A DNA stretch of 64,000 nucleotides. It comes from Seohaeicola_A nanhaiensis (GTDB lineage: Bacteria; Pseudomonadota; Alphaproteobacteria; Rhodobacterales; Rhodobacteraceae). The position numbers and the translations under genes are program-made. Below, one piece after another: positions 8,196 to 16,396 of the stretch. Each line of letters opens with the position of its first letter. The first letter of the stretch is position 1. The notes beneath the pieces are model-generated. The model was not told the origin of the DNA, ran no database searches, and was given only the letters and a program-made list of their open reading frames with translations. The stretch covers positions 248,001 to 312,000 of the forward strand of contig NZ_JBHSGI010000005.1 in NCBI RefSeq assembly GCF_042654245.1. Reading direction: 5' to 3'.

Positions 8196-8840
8196 ATGTC
8201 CCGCGCCGATCGCCTCTTTCAGCTGCACGCCGCCCTGCGCGATGGCGCGCTGCACACCGCCGGCGACCTCGCCCGCCGGCTTGGCGTGGCGCAGCGCACG
8301 ATTTACCGCGACATGGCCGCGCTCGCCGCCTCGGGTGTGCCGGTGACCGGCACCCGCGGCACCGGCTACCGCCTCGCGCCCATGGTCGCCCTGCCGCCGC
8401 TGCTGCTGACCCAGGCCGAGGCCGAGGCGCTCAGCCTCGGTATCCTGATCGTCGCCGAAACCACCGACCCCGAACTGCACGCCGCCGCCACCGCGCTGGC
8501 AGCCAAGCTCGACGCCGCCCTGCCCGAAGACGCGCCTGCGCCCGCCTGGCTGACCGCCCACCGCGCCGGGGCCAGCGCCGCGCGCGGCTTCTCCCATATC
8601 CCGGTGCTGCGCGGCGCCATCCGCAGCCGCCAGAAACTGCGCCTCGACCTGGACGAGGAAACCCTCGTCGTGCGCCCGCTCGGCCTGGAAAACTGGTCGC
8701 GTCTCTGGGTACTGACGGCCTGGAGCGAGACCTCGGCGGGCTTCATCCGCCTGCGCATCGACCTGATCCGGGGCGCCACCGCCCTGCCCGAACTCTTCGT
8801 CGACGAACCCGGCAAACGCCTCGCCGACGCGCCGCCCTAG
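8196..8840 (+). CDS. YafY-type HTH/WYL transcriptional regulator
   Basis: DNA-binding regulator of 214 residues. The N-terminal winged helix (RADRLFQLHAAL, then LGVAQRTIYRDMAALAASGV) is of the HTH_11/DeoR-like class; the C-terminal part ends in a WYL-like segment RPLGLENWSRLWVLTAW with FIRLRIDLI. The length is slightly short for the family. The ATG at 8196 is used because the HTH begins at once; the frame is open far upstream without homology. A perfect TGACA/TGTCA dyad precedes it. Its stop and that of the convergent ABC ATPase share the four bases CTAG. The ligand is unknown. Confidence 0.9.
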   Translation: MSRADRLFQLHAALRDGALHTAGDLARRLGVAQRTIYRDMAALAASGVPVTGTRGTGYRLAPMVALPPLLLTQAEAEALSLGILIVAETTDPELHAAATALAAKLDAALPEDAPAPAWLTAHRAGASAARGFSHIPVLRGAIRSRQKLRLDLDEETLVVRPLGLENWSRLWVLTAWSETSAGFIRLRIDLIRGATALPELFVDEPGKRLADAPP

Positions 8841-9928
8841 CCCCGGCTTGCCGGAAAGACGAAACAGCGCGACCGCGGGATCGTCAGCCACATCACCTTG
8901 CCGGCAGCGGGCAGGAACACGTTCGGCACGGTCGCCTTCACCAACGATCCGTCGTGCTCCATCCGGAACTCGACCAGCGACTCATGCCCCAGGAACCGCG
9001 CCCGCACCACCACGCCGCGCGCCGCAACGCCGTCGGATGGCGTCGGCAAAGGCCCCGATCCCTGCCGGTCAAAGTCGATCCGCACATGCTGCGGGCGAAA
9101 CACGATATCCACATCGGTCCCGTCCGCCACCCCCGGCGCCAGGAACCGGCCAAAGGCAGTATTGGCCAGCGCTCCGTTAACTGTGGCCCGCACCACATTG
9201 GCATCGCTGAAGAAAGACACCGTCGCGCGGTCCACCGGCCGGGTATAGACGTTATAGGGCGCGCCCTGCTGCACGATCTTTCCGTTGCGCATCAGCGCGA
9301 TCTCGTCGCCCATCCGCATCGCTTCTTCCGGTTCGTGCGTGACCAGCAGAACGGCGGTATCCTCCTCCTTGAGCAGCGTCAGCGTCTGATCGCGGATCCC
9401 GTCGCGCAGCCGGTTGTCGAGCCCGCTGAAGGGTTCATCCATCAGCATGATGCGCGGCTGCGGCGCCAGCGCCCGCGCCAGCGCGACCCGCTGCTGTTCG
9501 CCCCCCGACAGTTGGTGCGGATAGCTCTCGGCATGGCGCGCCATGTCGACGCGCTCCAGCAGCTCGCCAACCCGCGCCCGCTTGTCCTCCTGGCTGCCGC
9601 TCAGTCCAAAGGCGACGTTCTTGGCCACCGTCAGATGCGGAAACAGCGCGAAGTCCTGGAACATCAGCCCGATGCCCCGCCGCTCGGGCGGCACCCGAAA
9701 GACGGTGTCGCAGACCAGTTGCCCATCGGCCCAGATTTCGCCCGAATCCTGCATCTCCACCCCGGCGATCATCCGCAGCGTGGTGGACTTGCCGCAGCCC
9801 GAGGGCCCCAGCAGGCAGGTGACCTGCCCCGGCATGATCGTCAGCGAGACGTCATCCACCACCCGCCGGCCCTCGAAGGCCCGCACGAGATTGCGGATTT
9901 CCAGCCTGGGTGTCTGGGTGACGGTCAC
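8837..9928 (-). CDS. ABC transporter ATP-binding protein, FbpC/PotA-like
   Basis: Nucleotide-binding subunit of an importer, 363 residues. Walker A GPSGCGKST, signature LSGGEQQRVALARAL, Walker B IMLMDEP, switch His in LLVTHEPEEA, and a C-terminal TOBE-like domain (VFRPQHVRI). The closest family type is ferric-iron FbpC. No permease or binding protein is encoded nearby, so it is an orphan here. I prefer the GTG at 9928 (GAGG just upstream, family-like N-terminus); an ATG at 9967 would add 13 residues. It follows the AlkC gene at short distance and may share its transcript. Confidence 0.88.
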   Translation of the reverse strand: MTVTQTPRLEIRNLVRAFEGRRVVDDVSLTIMPGQVTCLLGPSGCGKSTTLRMIAGVEMQDSGEIWADGQLVCDTVFRVPPERRGIGLMFQDFALFPHLTVAKNVAFGLSGSQEDKRARVGELLERVDMARHAESYPHQLSGGEQQRVALARALAPQPRIMLMDEPFSGLDNRLRDGIRDQTLTLLKEEDTAVLLVTHEPEEAMRMGDEIALMRNGKIVQQGAPYNVYTRPVDRATVSFFSDANVVRATVNGALANTAFGRFLAPGVADGTDVDIVFRPQHVRIDFDRQGSGPLPTPSDGVAARGVVVRARFLGHESLVEFRMEHDGSLVKATVPNVFLPAAGKVMWLTIPRSRCFVFPASRG

Positions 9929-10007
9929 GAGGCCTCGCAGATGTTCCCGATCAAAACCATCGGGCATGGGCCGAGCAGATAGCAACCCGTGCCCCGCTCC
10001 GCAAGGC

Positions 10008-11117
10008 TCAGGGCAACAGCTCGAACCCCGCCTCGGCGCGCAGCCTGCCATTCACCTGCACCGCGATCCGATGCGGCCCGGGATGCAGCCGGAAGGTTGT
10101 CGCATCGCCCTTCATCACATGCCGCTTGGCCATCACCAAAGGTGAGGATGTGCCAATAACGCCTTGTTTCAGCTTGAAGACCTTCGCCCTCTGCGTCCCG
10201 TCAGGCTTGGCGAAATACAGCACGTAATCCACCAGAACCGGCGTCCGCTTGGCGGTTTCGACCACACAATCGAATTCCAGCGCCTCGCCGACGCGCACCG
10301 CATCCCGGCGCAGCGTGACGTTGCACCGCATCTCGGCCGCGGCGTCATAGCCCAGCATCGCCAAGGCCCCCGGATGCCCCGCCTTGACCAGCCCGCGCAG
10401 TGCATGGGCGGTCATCCAGTCCAGCTCCTTGGCCGATTGCCGCCCCTCGGCCCGCCAGCCCTCCAGCCGCTCCACCACCAGGTCCGGAGACTTTTTCGCA
10501 ATATCGTTCAGATGGTTGGCGACCGATCTTGTGACAAAACGCGAAGCGTCCCCATGCAGCGCATCCAGCAGCGGCAGCGCCGCCTCCAGGTCCAGCCCGA
10601 TGCCCATGCCCCAGGGCAGCCTTGGCCGCGTGCCCTCGCTCACCAGCCGGCGCACGTGGTAATGCGGATGCCGCGCCCAGCCCTCCATCCGCGCCAGCAC
10701 AAGATCGGGCCAGCGGTTCAGGAAGGGCCGGATCGCATATTCCATCGAAAACCGCTGCGTCAGCGCCTCGATCAGGTCGAGCGACAGCTCGGGATGCGCC
10801 TCCAGCCCCAGCGCCACCACCACCTCGCCCAGCGGCGCGATGATGAAATCGCCGAAATCATCATCCCGCAAATCCGGGTCCAGCGGCGGCGGCAGCGCCG
10901 CCAGCAGATGCGGCGCCGCCTCGGGCAGAGCGGCCGGCAGCCGCTCTGCCAGACAGGTGGCAATCCAGTCGATCCGCTGCTTCAGCTCCAGCTCCGGCAG
11001 CCGCGCCATCACGGCCGCCTCGAACTCGGCGCCGTCCAGCGCGGCGAACCGCCCCGCCAGCCAGCGCACCTTGTCGCGGTTGAACAGCTGATCCTTCAGC
11101 GAAAAGCCCGACGCCAT
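10008..11117 (-). CDS. AlkC-type DNA alkylation repair glycosylase
   Basis: A 369-residue HEAT-like repeat protein of the AlkC/AlkD superfamily. The N-terminal about 250 residues are alpha-helical repeats (IDWIATCLAERLP, SMEYAIRPFLNRWP, WARHPHYHVRRLVSEGTRPR). WARHPHYHVRRLVSEG is a hallmark of this family. The last about 100 residues (from EMRCNVTLRRDAVRVGEALE) form a beta-rich domain matching the Ig-like domain known on some AlkC proteins. AlkC enzymes excise methylated bases such as 3-methylcytosine and 3-methyladenine without base flipping. The gene starts one base after the stop of the SDR gene upstream. Confidence 0.85.
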   Translation of the reverse strand: MASGFSLKDQLFNRDKVRWLAGRFAALDGAEFEAAVMARLPELELKQRIDWIATCLAERLPAALPEAAPHLLAALPPPLDPDLRDDDFGDFIIAPLGEVVVALGLEAHPELSLDLIEALTQRFSMEYAIRPFLNRWPDLVLARMEGWARHPHYHVRRLVSEGTRPRLPWGMGIGLDLEAALPLLDALHGDASRFVTRSVANHLNDIAKKSPDLVVERLEGWRAEGRQSAKELDWMTAHALRGLVKAGHPGALAMLGYDAAAEMRCNVTLRRDAVRVGEALEFDCVVETAKRTPVLVDYVLYFAKPDGTQRAKVFKLKQGVIGTSSPLVMAKRHVMKGDATTFRLHPGPHRIAVQVNGRLRAEAGFELLP

Positions 11118-11118
11118 G

Positions 11119-11898
11119 TCACATCGTCAGGTTCGTGGCGCCACCGTCCAGCAGCAGGTTCTGCCCGATGATGAACCCGGCGTGCTGCGAGCAGAGGAAC
11201 GCGCAGGCCGCGCCGAATTCCGCCCGCGTGCCATAGCGCCGCGCCGGAATCGTCGACTCGCGCTGCGCCCGCGCCTCGTCCAGCGACATGTTCTGCGCCC
11301 GCGCCGCCCCGGTATCGAGCGAGATCGCCCGGTCGGTGTCATGGATCCCCGGCAGCAGGTTGTTCATCACCACTCCGCTCGGCGCCACCTGGCGCGAGGT
11401 GCCGGCGACATAGCCGGTCAGCCCGGTGCGCGCCGCGTTCGACAGCCCCAGCACCCCGATCGGCGCCCGCACCGACTGGCTGGTGATGTTGACCACCCGG
11501 CCCCAGCCGCGTTCCATCATCCCCGGCACCAGCGCCTTGATCAGCGCGATGGGCGTCAGCATGTTGGCATCCAGCGCCTTGATGAAATCCTCGCGCTCCC
11601 AGTCGCTCCACATGCCCGGGGGCGGGCCGCCGGCGTTGTTCACCAGAATGTCCACCTCGCCCGCCGCCGCGATCACCTTCGCCTGCCCCTCGGGCGTGGT
11701 CACGTCGCAGGCCACCGTCTCGACACTCACGCCGAACCGCTCGCGAATCGCCGCGGCCGAGGCCTCCAGCGCCTCCGCCCCCCGGGCGTTCATCACCAGG
11801 TTCACCCCCTCGGCGGCCAGCGCCTCGGCGCATCCCAGCCCCAGCCCCTTGCTCGAGGCGCAGACCAACGCCCGCTTGCCAGCGATTCCCAAATCCAT
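11119..11898 (-). CDS. SDR-family protein lacking the classical catalytic pair
   Basis: A 259-residue Rossmann protein like 3-oxoacyl-ACP reductases. DILVNNAGG is present, but the nucleotide motif is ASSKGLGLG instead of TGxxxGxG, and where YxxxK is expected the protein reads LGLSN, so both catalytic Tyr and Lys are replaced. This matches a known BKR-like SDR subgroup that lacks a perfect active-site tetrad. The C-terminus (FIIGQNLLLDGGATNLTM) is typical of the family. A GGGAGA Shine-Dalgarno precedes the ATG. Probably co-transcribed with the AlkC gene; activity unknown. Confidence 0.85.
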   Translation of the reverse strand: MDLGIAGKRALVCASSKGLGLGCAEALAAEGVNLVMNARGAEALEASAAAIRERFGVSVETVACDVTTPEGQAKVIAAAGEVDILVNNAGGPPPGMWSDWEREDFIKALDANMLTPIALIKALVPGMMERGWGRVVNITSQSVRAPIGVLGLSNAARTGLTGYVAGTSRQVAPSGVVMNNLLPGIHDTDRAISLDTGAARAQNMSLDEARAQRESTIPARRYGTRAEFGAACAFLCSQHAGFIIGQNLLLDGGATNLTM

Positions 11899-11948
11899 GT
11901 ATCGTCTCCCAAAATTCAGATCCGGCGGCGCGGTCCCCCGCGAAGGAT

Positions 11949-11977
11949 TTGACCGATCCCCGCCACATTCCTAGGTT
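11949..11977 (+). promoter_or_regulatory. Predicted promoter of the Hint gene
   Basis: TTGACC (11949-11954), 17 bases, TAGGTT (11972-11977); expected start near 11984, about 47 bases before the ATG at 12031. AGGGG precedes that ATG. Confidence 0.45.
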
Positions 11978-12030
11978 AAAGTGTCAGCGAACCGGCGCAA
12001 GCCGCTGCTTTCCGGTTTCAGGTCAGGGGC

Positions 12031-13026
12031 ATGAACCAGCCAGCCACGGAACGCCAGATCCAGAATGTCCTCGCGCTGGCCGCGGGCGATATCCGCGTGA
12101 CCACCGGCGTGAACCAGGGCGACGCGCTCTCGATTCTCGACGAGATCGAGGTCGACGACATCTACCACCTCGCCGACGACGCCCCGCTCCGCCGCCTCGC
12201 GCTCGACATCCCGGCGCAGGGCGGTATCCGCATCGCGCCCGGCACCGAGGCCGGCCAGCCCGGCGCGGCGCTGCATCTGGACGGCGCGCTGGTGCTGATG
12301 GCGCCGGACGGGCGCACGCTCGACGCCATCGTGCTGGTCGAGGTCGACGCCGACAGCGCCATCGCCGCCATCTACCTGCTGCCGCTCGCCCGGCTGCATC
12401 CGCGCACCCCCTATCGCGTCATCTCGAAAGACCGCGACGAGCTGCGCCGCCGCTTTGCCCAGGCCGCCTGCGCCTCCTTCACCCGCGGCACCCGCATCAC
12501 ACTGGCCTCCGGCGCACAGGTCCCCATCGAGGATCTGCGCCCCGGCGACCGCGTGCTCACCCGCGACGACGGCGCCCAGGCGGTGCGCTGGATCGGCCAG
12601 ACCACCCTGCGCGCCACCGGCGAATTCGCCCCGGTAAGGATCCGCGCCGGCGCACTCAACAACGCCGCCGACCTGATCGTCAGCCCCAGCCACCGGCTTT
12701 TCGTCTATCAGCGCACCGACCGCATCGGCGCCGGCCGGGCCGAACTGCTGGTCCAGGCCCGCCATCTGGTCAACGGCGACAGCGTCATCCGCATGGACGG
12801 CGGGTTCGTCGACTACGTCCAGCTGATCTTCGACCGTCACCACATCGTCTATGCCGAGGGTATCGCCGCCGAATCCACACTGATCGAGCCGCGCACCCTG
12901 CCCGCCCTCCCGGCCGAGCTGCTGGCCGGCCATCGCGCCCGCCGCACCCACGGGCTGGACGTACAGCAGTCGCTGCTCGACCGGCCCGATGCCATCGACC
13001 TGCTGCGCCGCGCCTCGACCAGCTAG
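12031..13026 (+). CDS. Hint (Hedgehog/intein) domain protein
   Basis: A protein of 331 residues. The middle carries a Hint domain: the likely nucleophile Cys147 in ACASFTRGTRI, then PIEDLRPGDRVLT, VRWIGQTT, and SPSHRLFVY. Hint domains catalyse peptide-bond rearrangements, and large numbers of such proteins, often with adhesin or calcium-binding modules, occur in Rhodobacteraceae. Here no such module is seen: the N-terminal 140 residues form an unrecognised beta-rich region and no signal peptide is evident. The stop codon shares CTAG with that of the convergent NTF2-like gene. Function unknown. Confidence 0.85.
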   Translation: MNQPATERQIQNVLALAAGDIRVTTGVNQGDALSILDEIEVDDIYHLADDAPLRRLALDIPAQGGIRIAPGTEAGQPGAALHLDGALVLMAPDGRTLDAIVLVEVDADSAIAAIYLLPLARLHPRTPYRVISKDRDELRRRFAQAACASFTRGTRITLASGAQVPIEDLRPGDRVLTRDDGAQAVRWIGQTTLRATGEFAPVRIRAGALNNAADLIVSPSHRLFVYQRTDRIGAGRAELLVQARHLVNGDSVIRMDGGFVDYVQLIFDRHHIVYAEGIAAESTLIEPRTLPALPAELLAGHRARRTHGLDVQQSLLDRPDAIDLLRRASTS

Positions 13027-13385
13027 TAGAAGAACTCCTCGCGCACGATCCTGCCGTCCTTCACGTGATAGACGCCCACCTCGGTCATGGCGAAGGCCTC
13101 GCCGCTCTGCTTGTTGCGCCCCTGCATGTCGAAGATCACGGCAAAGCGGTCGTCTCCATGCAGCATCGGGTCGCTGATCGTGCCGCCCGTCACCTCGTGG
13201 TTGGCATCCCACCAGGCATGTTTGCCCTTGATCGCCTCCAGCCCCTGCGCCGCGCGGTCCATGCCGGGCATCGCCTGCGCCTCCACCGACACGGCGTCGC
13301 CGGAATACAGCTTGTCCAGATTGGCCACCGCGCGGTTTTCACGGCACCCGGCCACCAGTTCGGCCGCAATCGCCTTCAGATCCAT
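13023..13385 (-). CDS. SnoaL/NTF2-like domain protein
   Basis: A protein of 120 residues with the small cone-like NTF2 fold pattern: an N-terminal helix pair, LYSGDAVSVE, a long central part and a C-terminal AMTEVGVYHVKDGRIVREEFFY, which is the usual final beta-strand pair of SnoaL-like polyketide-cyclase/ketosteroid-isomerase-type proteins. The substrate cannot be told from sequence. It stands alone, tail to tail with the Hint gene. Confidence 0.8.
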   Translation of the reverse strand: MDLKAIAAELVAGCRENRAVANLDKLYSGDAVSVEAQAMPGMDRAAQGLEAIKGKHAWWDANHEVTGGTISDPMLHGDDRFAVIFDMQGRNKQSGEAFAMTEVGVYHVKDGRIVREEFFY

Positions 13386-13424
13386 GACACTCTCCCAGGT
13401 CAGATGTTCTTGTTATGTTCTAAT

Positions 13425-13829
13425 CTACTCCTCGCGCCGATTCGGGGAAAGCGATTTCTCGCGCGCCGCCTGCCGCGCCTCATGCGCCTCTTCCGACTGT
13501 TTCAGCATCTCGCGCGCGGCAATCACGAACTGCGGCATCTCGTTGCCCTGAAAGTGGCTGACGATCTCGCCCGACAGCAGCGCCGTCCAATAGACCCGCA
13601 GCACCATGTTGATCCGCGCGCCATAGCCCGGCCCCAGCTTGCGGAACCACCGCAGCATGTCCGCATCCAGCCGGATCGTCACCCGCTCCTTCTTCGGCTC
13701 GATCGGATGCCAGTGATCCAGCGCGTTCCAGTCTTTCGGCAGGCTCTTGTCGATCCACTCCAGCCGCAGCTTCATCTGCAGCGCATCCAGCTTCTGCATC
13801 AGCTCGTTTGCCTTGTCCGCACTGGCCAT
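13425..13829 (-). CDS. BrnA-like (DUF4415-type) antitoxin-family protein without a toxin
   Basis: A 134-residue protein. Residues about 47-83 (VTIRLDADMLRWFRKLGPGY, then GARINMVLRVYW) match the ribbon-helix-helix core of BrnA-type antitoxins. Typical BrnA is about 80-100 residues, so this one is longer at both ends. No BrnT-like toxin gene is adjacent: neighbours are an NTF2-like gene and prfC. It could be a solitary regulator. The ATG at 13829 follows GAGGAGA at good distance. Confidence 0.75.
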   Translation of the reverse strand: MASADKANELMQKLDALQMKLRLEWIDKSLPKDWNALDHWHPIEPKKERVTIRLDADMLRWFRKLGPGYGARINMVLRVYWTALLSGEIVSHFQGNEMPQFVIAAREMLKQSEEAHEARQAAREKSLSPNRREE

Positions 13830-13952
13830 GGCGGTCTCCTCAAGATTGGTAAACGCCCACCCATCCTGAGACCAAAAGGTTAAGGCGGCCCAAGCTGCAC
13901 GTCCGGTGCACAGGCGCTGCATGGCGCGTGCACGGATACCGCCCCCTCGATA

Positions 13953-13981
13953 TTGCGCCGCCGCCATTCCTTGCCTATACG
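13953..13981 (+). promoter_or_regulatory. Predicted prfC promoter, start point at or next to the ATG
   Basis: TTGCGC (13953-13958), exactly 17 bases, TATACG (13976-13981). The prfC ATG is at 13989, where transcription would be expected to start. No Shine-Dalgarno is present, so a leaderless mRNA is predicted. Confidence 0.45.
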
Positions 13982-13988
13982 CGCGCTC

Positions 13989-15596
13989 ATGCTCGACGCC
14001 CTTGAAAACCGCACCGCCCTGCCGCCCGAAATCGCGCGCCGGCGGACCTTTGCCATCATCTCGCACCCGGATGCCGGCAAGACGACGCTCACCGAAAAGT
14101 TCCTGCTGTTCGGCGGTGCGATCCAGATGGCCGGACAAGTCCGCGCCAAGGGCGAGGCGCGGCGCACCCGCTCGGACTTCATGCAGATGGAGAAAGACCG
14201 CGGTATCTCGGTCTCGGCCTCGGCAATGTCGTTCGATTACAAGCAGTTCCGCTTCAATCTTGTCGACACGCCCGGCCACTCCGACTTCTCGGAGGATACC
14301 TATCGCACCCTCACCGCGGTGGATGCCGCAATCATGGTCATCGACGGCGCCAAGGGCGTGGAAAGCCAGACCCGCAAGCTGTTCGAGGTCTGCCGCCTGC
14401 GCGACCTGCCGATCCTGACCTTCTGTAACAAGATGGACCGGGAAAGCCGCGATACCTTTGAGATCATAGACGAAATCCAGGAAAACCTGGCCATCGACGT
14501 GACGCCCGCCAGCTGGCCCATCGGCACGGGCCGCGACTTCATCGGCTGCTACGACATCCTGCGCGACCGGCTCGAGCTGATCGACCGCGCCGACCGTAAC
14601 CGCGTCGCGGAAAGTATAGAAATCAATGGACTTTCCGACCCCAAGCTGAAACAGCACGTGCCCGCCGCGCTGCTGGAAAAGCTGCAGGAAGAGCTTGAGA
14701 TGGCGCGCGAACTGCTGCCGCCGCTCGACCCGAAGGCGCTGCTCGAAGGCACGCTGACCCCGATCTGGTTCGGCTCTGCGATCAACTCCTTCGGCGTGCG
14801 CGAACTGATGGACGGCATCGCCACCTACGGCCCCGTGCCGCAGATACAGAAGGCCCAGCCGCGCGAAATTCTGCCCGAGGAACCAAAGGTTTCCGGCTTT
14901 GTCTTCAAGGTCCAGGCGAACATGGACCCCAAGCACCGCGACCGCGTCGCCTTTGTCCGCCTCGCCTCGGGCCATTTCGAACGCGGGATGAAGTTGCTGC
15001 ACGTGCGCTCGAAAAAGCCGATGACCATCACCAACCCTGTGATGTTCCTCGCCGCCGACCGCGAGCTTGCCGAAGAGGCCTGGGCCGGCGACATCATCGG
15101 CATTCCGAACCACGGTCAGCTGCGGATTGGCGATACGTTAACCGAAGGGGAAGAATTGCGTGTTACAGGTATCCCCTCCTTCGCGCCCGAACTGCTGCAA
15201 ACCGCCCGCGCCGGCGACCCGCTGAAGGCCAAGCACCTGGAAAAGGCGCTGATGCAATTCGCCGAGGAAGGCGCGGCCAAGGTCTTCAAGCCCGACATCG
15301 GCTCGGGCTTCATCGTCGGCGTGGTCGGCGCGCTTCAGTTCGAGGTGCTGGCCAGCCGGATCGAACTCGAATACGGCCTCCCCGTCCGGTTCGAGCCGTC
15401 ACAATTCACCTCGGCCCGCTGGGTCTCGGGCGACCGCCTCGCGGTCGAGAAATTCGTCAACGCCAACAAACAGCACATCGCCCACGACAACGACGGCGAC
15501 ATCGTCTACCTCACCCGCCTCCAGTGGGACATCGACCGCGTGGTGCGCGACTACCCCGACGTCAAACTCACCGCCACCAAGGAAATGATGGTGTGA
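13989..15596 (+). CDS. prfC: Peptide chain release factor 3
   Basis: GTPase that recycles RF1/RF2 from the ribosome after termination. At 535 residues it is close to the E. coli RF3 length. G1 SHPDAGKTTLTEK, switch region RGISVSAS, G3 VDTPGHSDF and G4 FCNKMDR are all intact, followed by the EF-Tu-like domain II and RF3-specific C-terminal domain. The ATG at 13989 is chosen because family members begin shortly before RRRTFAIISHPDAGK; the frame is open for 12 codons more. Its TGA overlaps the GTG of the next gene. Confidence 0.97.
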   Translation: MLDALENRTALPPEIARRRTFAIISHPDAGKTTLTEKFLLFGGAIQMAGQVRAKGEARRTRSDFMQMEKDRGISVSASAMSFDYKQFRFNLVDTPGHSDFSEDTYRTLTAVDAAIMVIDGAKGVESQTRKLFEVCRLRDLPILTFCNKMDRESRDTFEIIDEIQENLAIDVTPASWPIGTGRDFIGCYDILRDRLELIDRADRNRVAESIEINGLSDPKLKQHVPAALLEKLQEELEMARELLPPLDPKALLEGTLTPIWFGSAINSFGVRELMDGIATYGPVPQIQKAQPREILPEEPKVSGFVFKVQANMDPKHRDRVAFVRLASGHFERGMKLLHVRSKKPMTITNPVMFLAADRELAEEAWAGDIIGIPNHGQLRIGDTLTEGEELRVTGIPSFAPELLQTARAGDPLKAKHLEKALMQFAEEGAAKVFKPDIGSGFIVGVVGALQFEVLASRIELEYGLPVRFEPSQFTSARWVSGDRLAVEKFVNANKQHIAHDNDGDIVYLTRLQWDIDRVVRDYPDVKLTATKEMMV

Positions 15597-16396
15597 TCGA
15601 CGGCCTGCCCGATCTGGACGATGGTGTCTATCCGGGCGGGTTCTATTCGCTTGTCGACCGGTTCGAACGCAAGCAGGTGATCCTGACCGGCGCGGCCGAC
15701 ATCCTGCCGCCCGCCGACACCGACCTTGCCGCCCTGTGGACCCGCACCGTTCCGGACCTGACGGTTGAAGAAGACGCGGCCCCGCGCTTTTCGGCGCAGC
15801 GCAAGTCCCTGCAACTGCAAAAGCTTTTCGTGGGCGCCCCCGAAATCCACCTGCTCCACGCGCTCCTGATCGCGATCCTGCGCCGCCGCGATCCGCCCCC
15901 GGCCGCGCCCGCGCTGTTCTTCCGTCTCTGGCGCGAAGAGGGCGAAAAGCTGGCCGCCACCTTGCCCGTCCGCTGGCTGATCTCGGCCGCCACGACCTTT
16001 GCCGACATCGGTCAGACCGGCGGCCAGCGCGCCTGCGGCATGGGGCTGTCGGTGCTCTACGACATGATCAAGCTGCACGAGAGCGAGCGGCGCTACTCCG
16101 GCCAGCCCGCCGACACGCCCTTTCCCCGCCGCCGCGGCCAGCGCATCCGGACCATCGCCTTCGATCTCGACCCCTACTCGCTCGAAAAGGGAGATCTGGA
16201 CCGCAACCTCCTGTCCCGTCTGTGGAAACTGTGCGAGGACGACGCCACGATCCGGCCTCTCGGCATCCGCATGCTGCGCCTCGTGACCCAGGATCGGCGC
16301 ACCGTATTCGCCCGGATGCAGGAACTCAAACGCCGCGACGCCGCGCGCCGCAGGGCCGAGGGGCAACCGGAAGCGCCCGAGGACAGCGACGAATGA
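15593..16396 (+). CDS. Conserved-type protein of unknown function
   Basis: A protein of 267 residues, not recognised. I start it at GTG 15593, which overlaps the prfC stop (GTGA) and gives the N-terminus MIDGLPDLDDGVYPGGFYS; the open frame before it is prfC in another frame. It is soluble, rich in Arg, with alpha-helical stretches (LLHALLIAILRR) and a charged C-terminal tail. It overlaps the glycosyltransferase gene downstream (ATGA), so the three genes prfC, this one and the transferase are translationally coupled. Confidence 0.75.
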   Translation: MIDGLPDLDDGVYPGGFYSLVDRFERKQVILTGAADILPPADTDLAALWTRTVPDLTVEEDAAPRFSAQRKSLQLQKLFVGAPEIHLLHALLIAILRRRDPPPAAPALFFRLWREEGEKLAATLPVRWLISAATTFADIGQTGGQRACGMGLSVLYDMIKLHESERRYSGQPADTPFPRRRGQRIRTIAFDLDPYSLEKGDLDRNLLSRLWKLCEDDATIRPLGIRMLRLVTQDRRTVFARMQELKRRDAARRRAEGQPEAPEDSDE

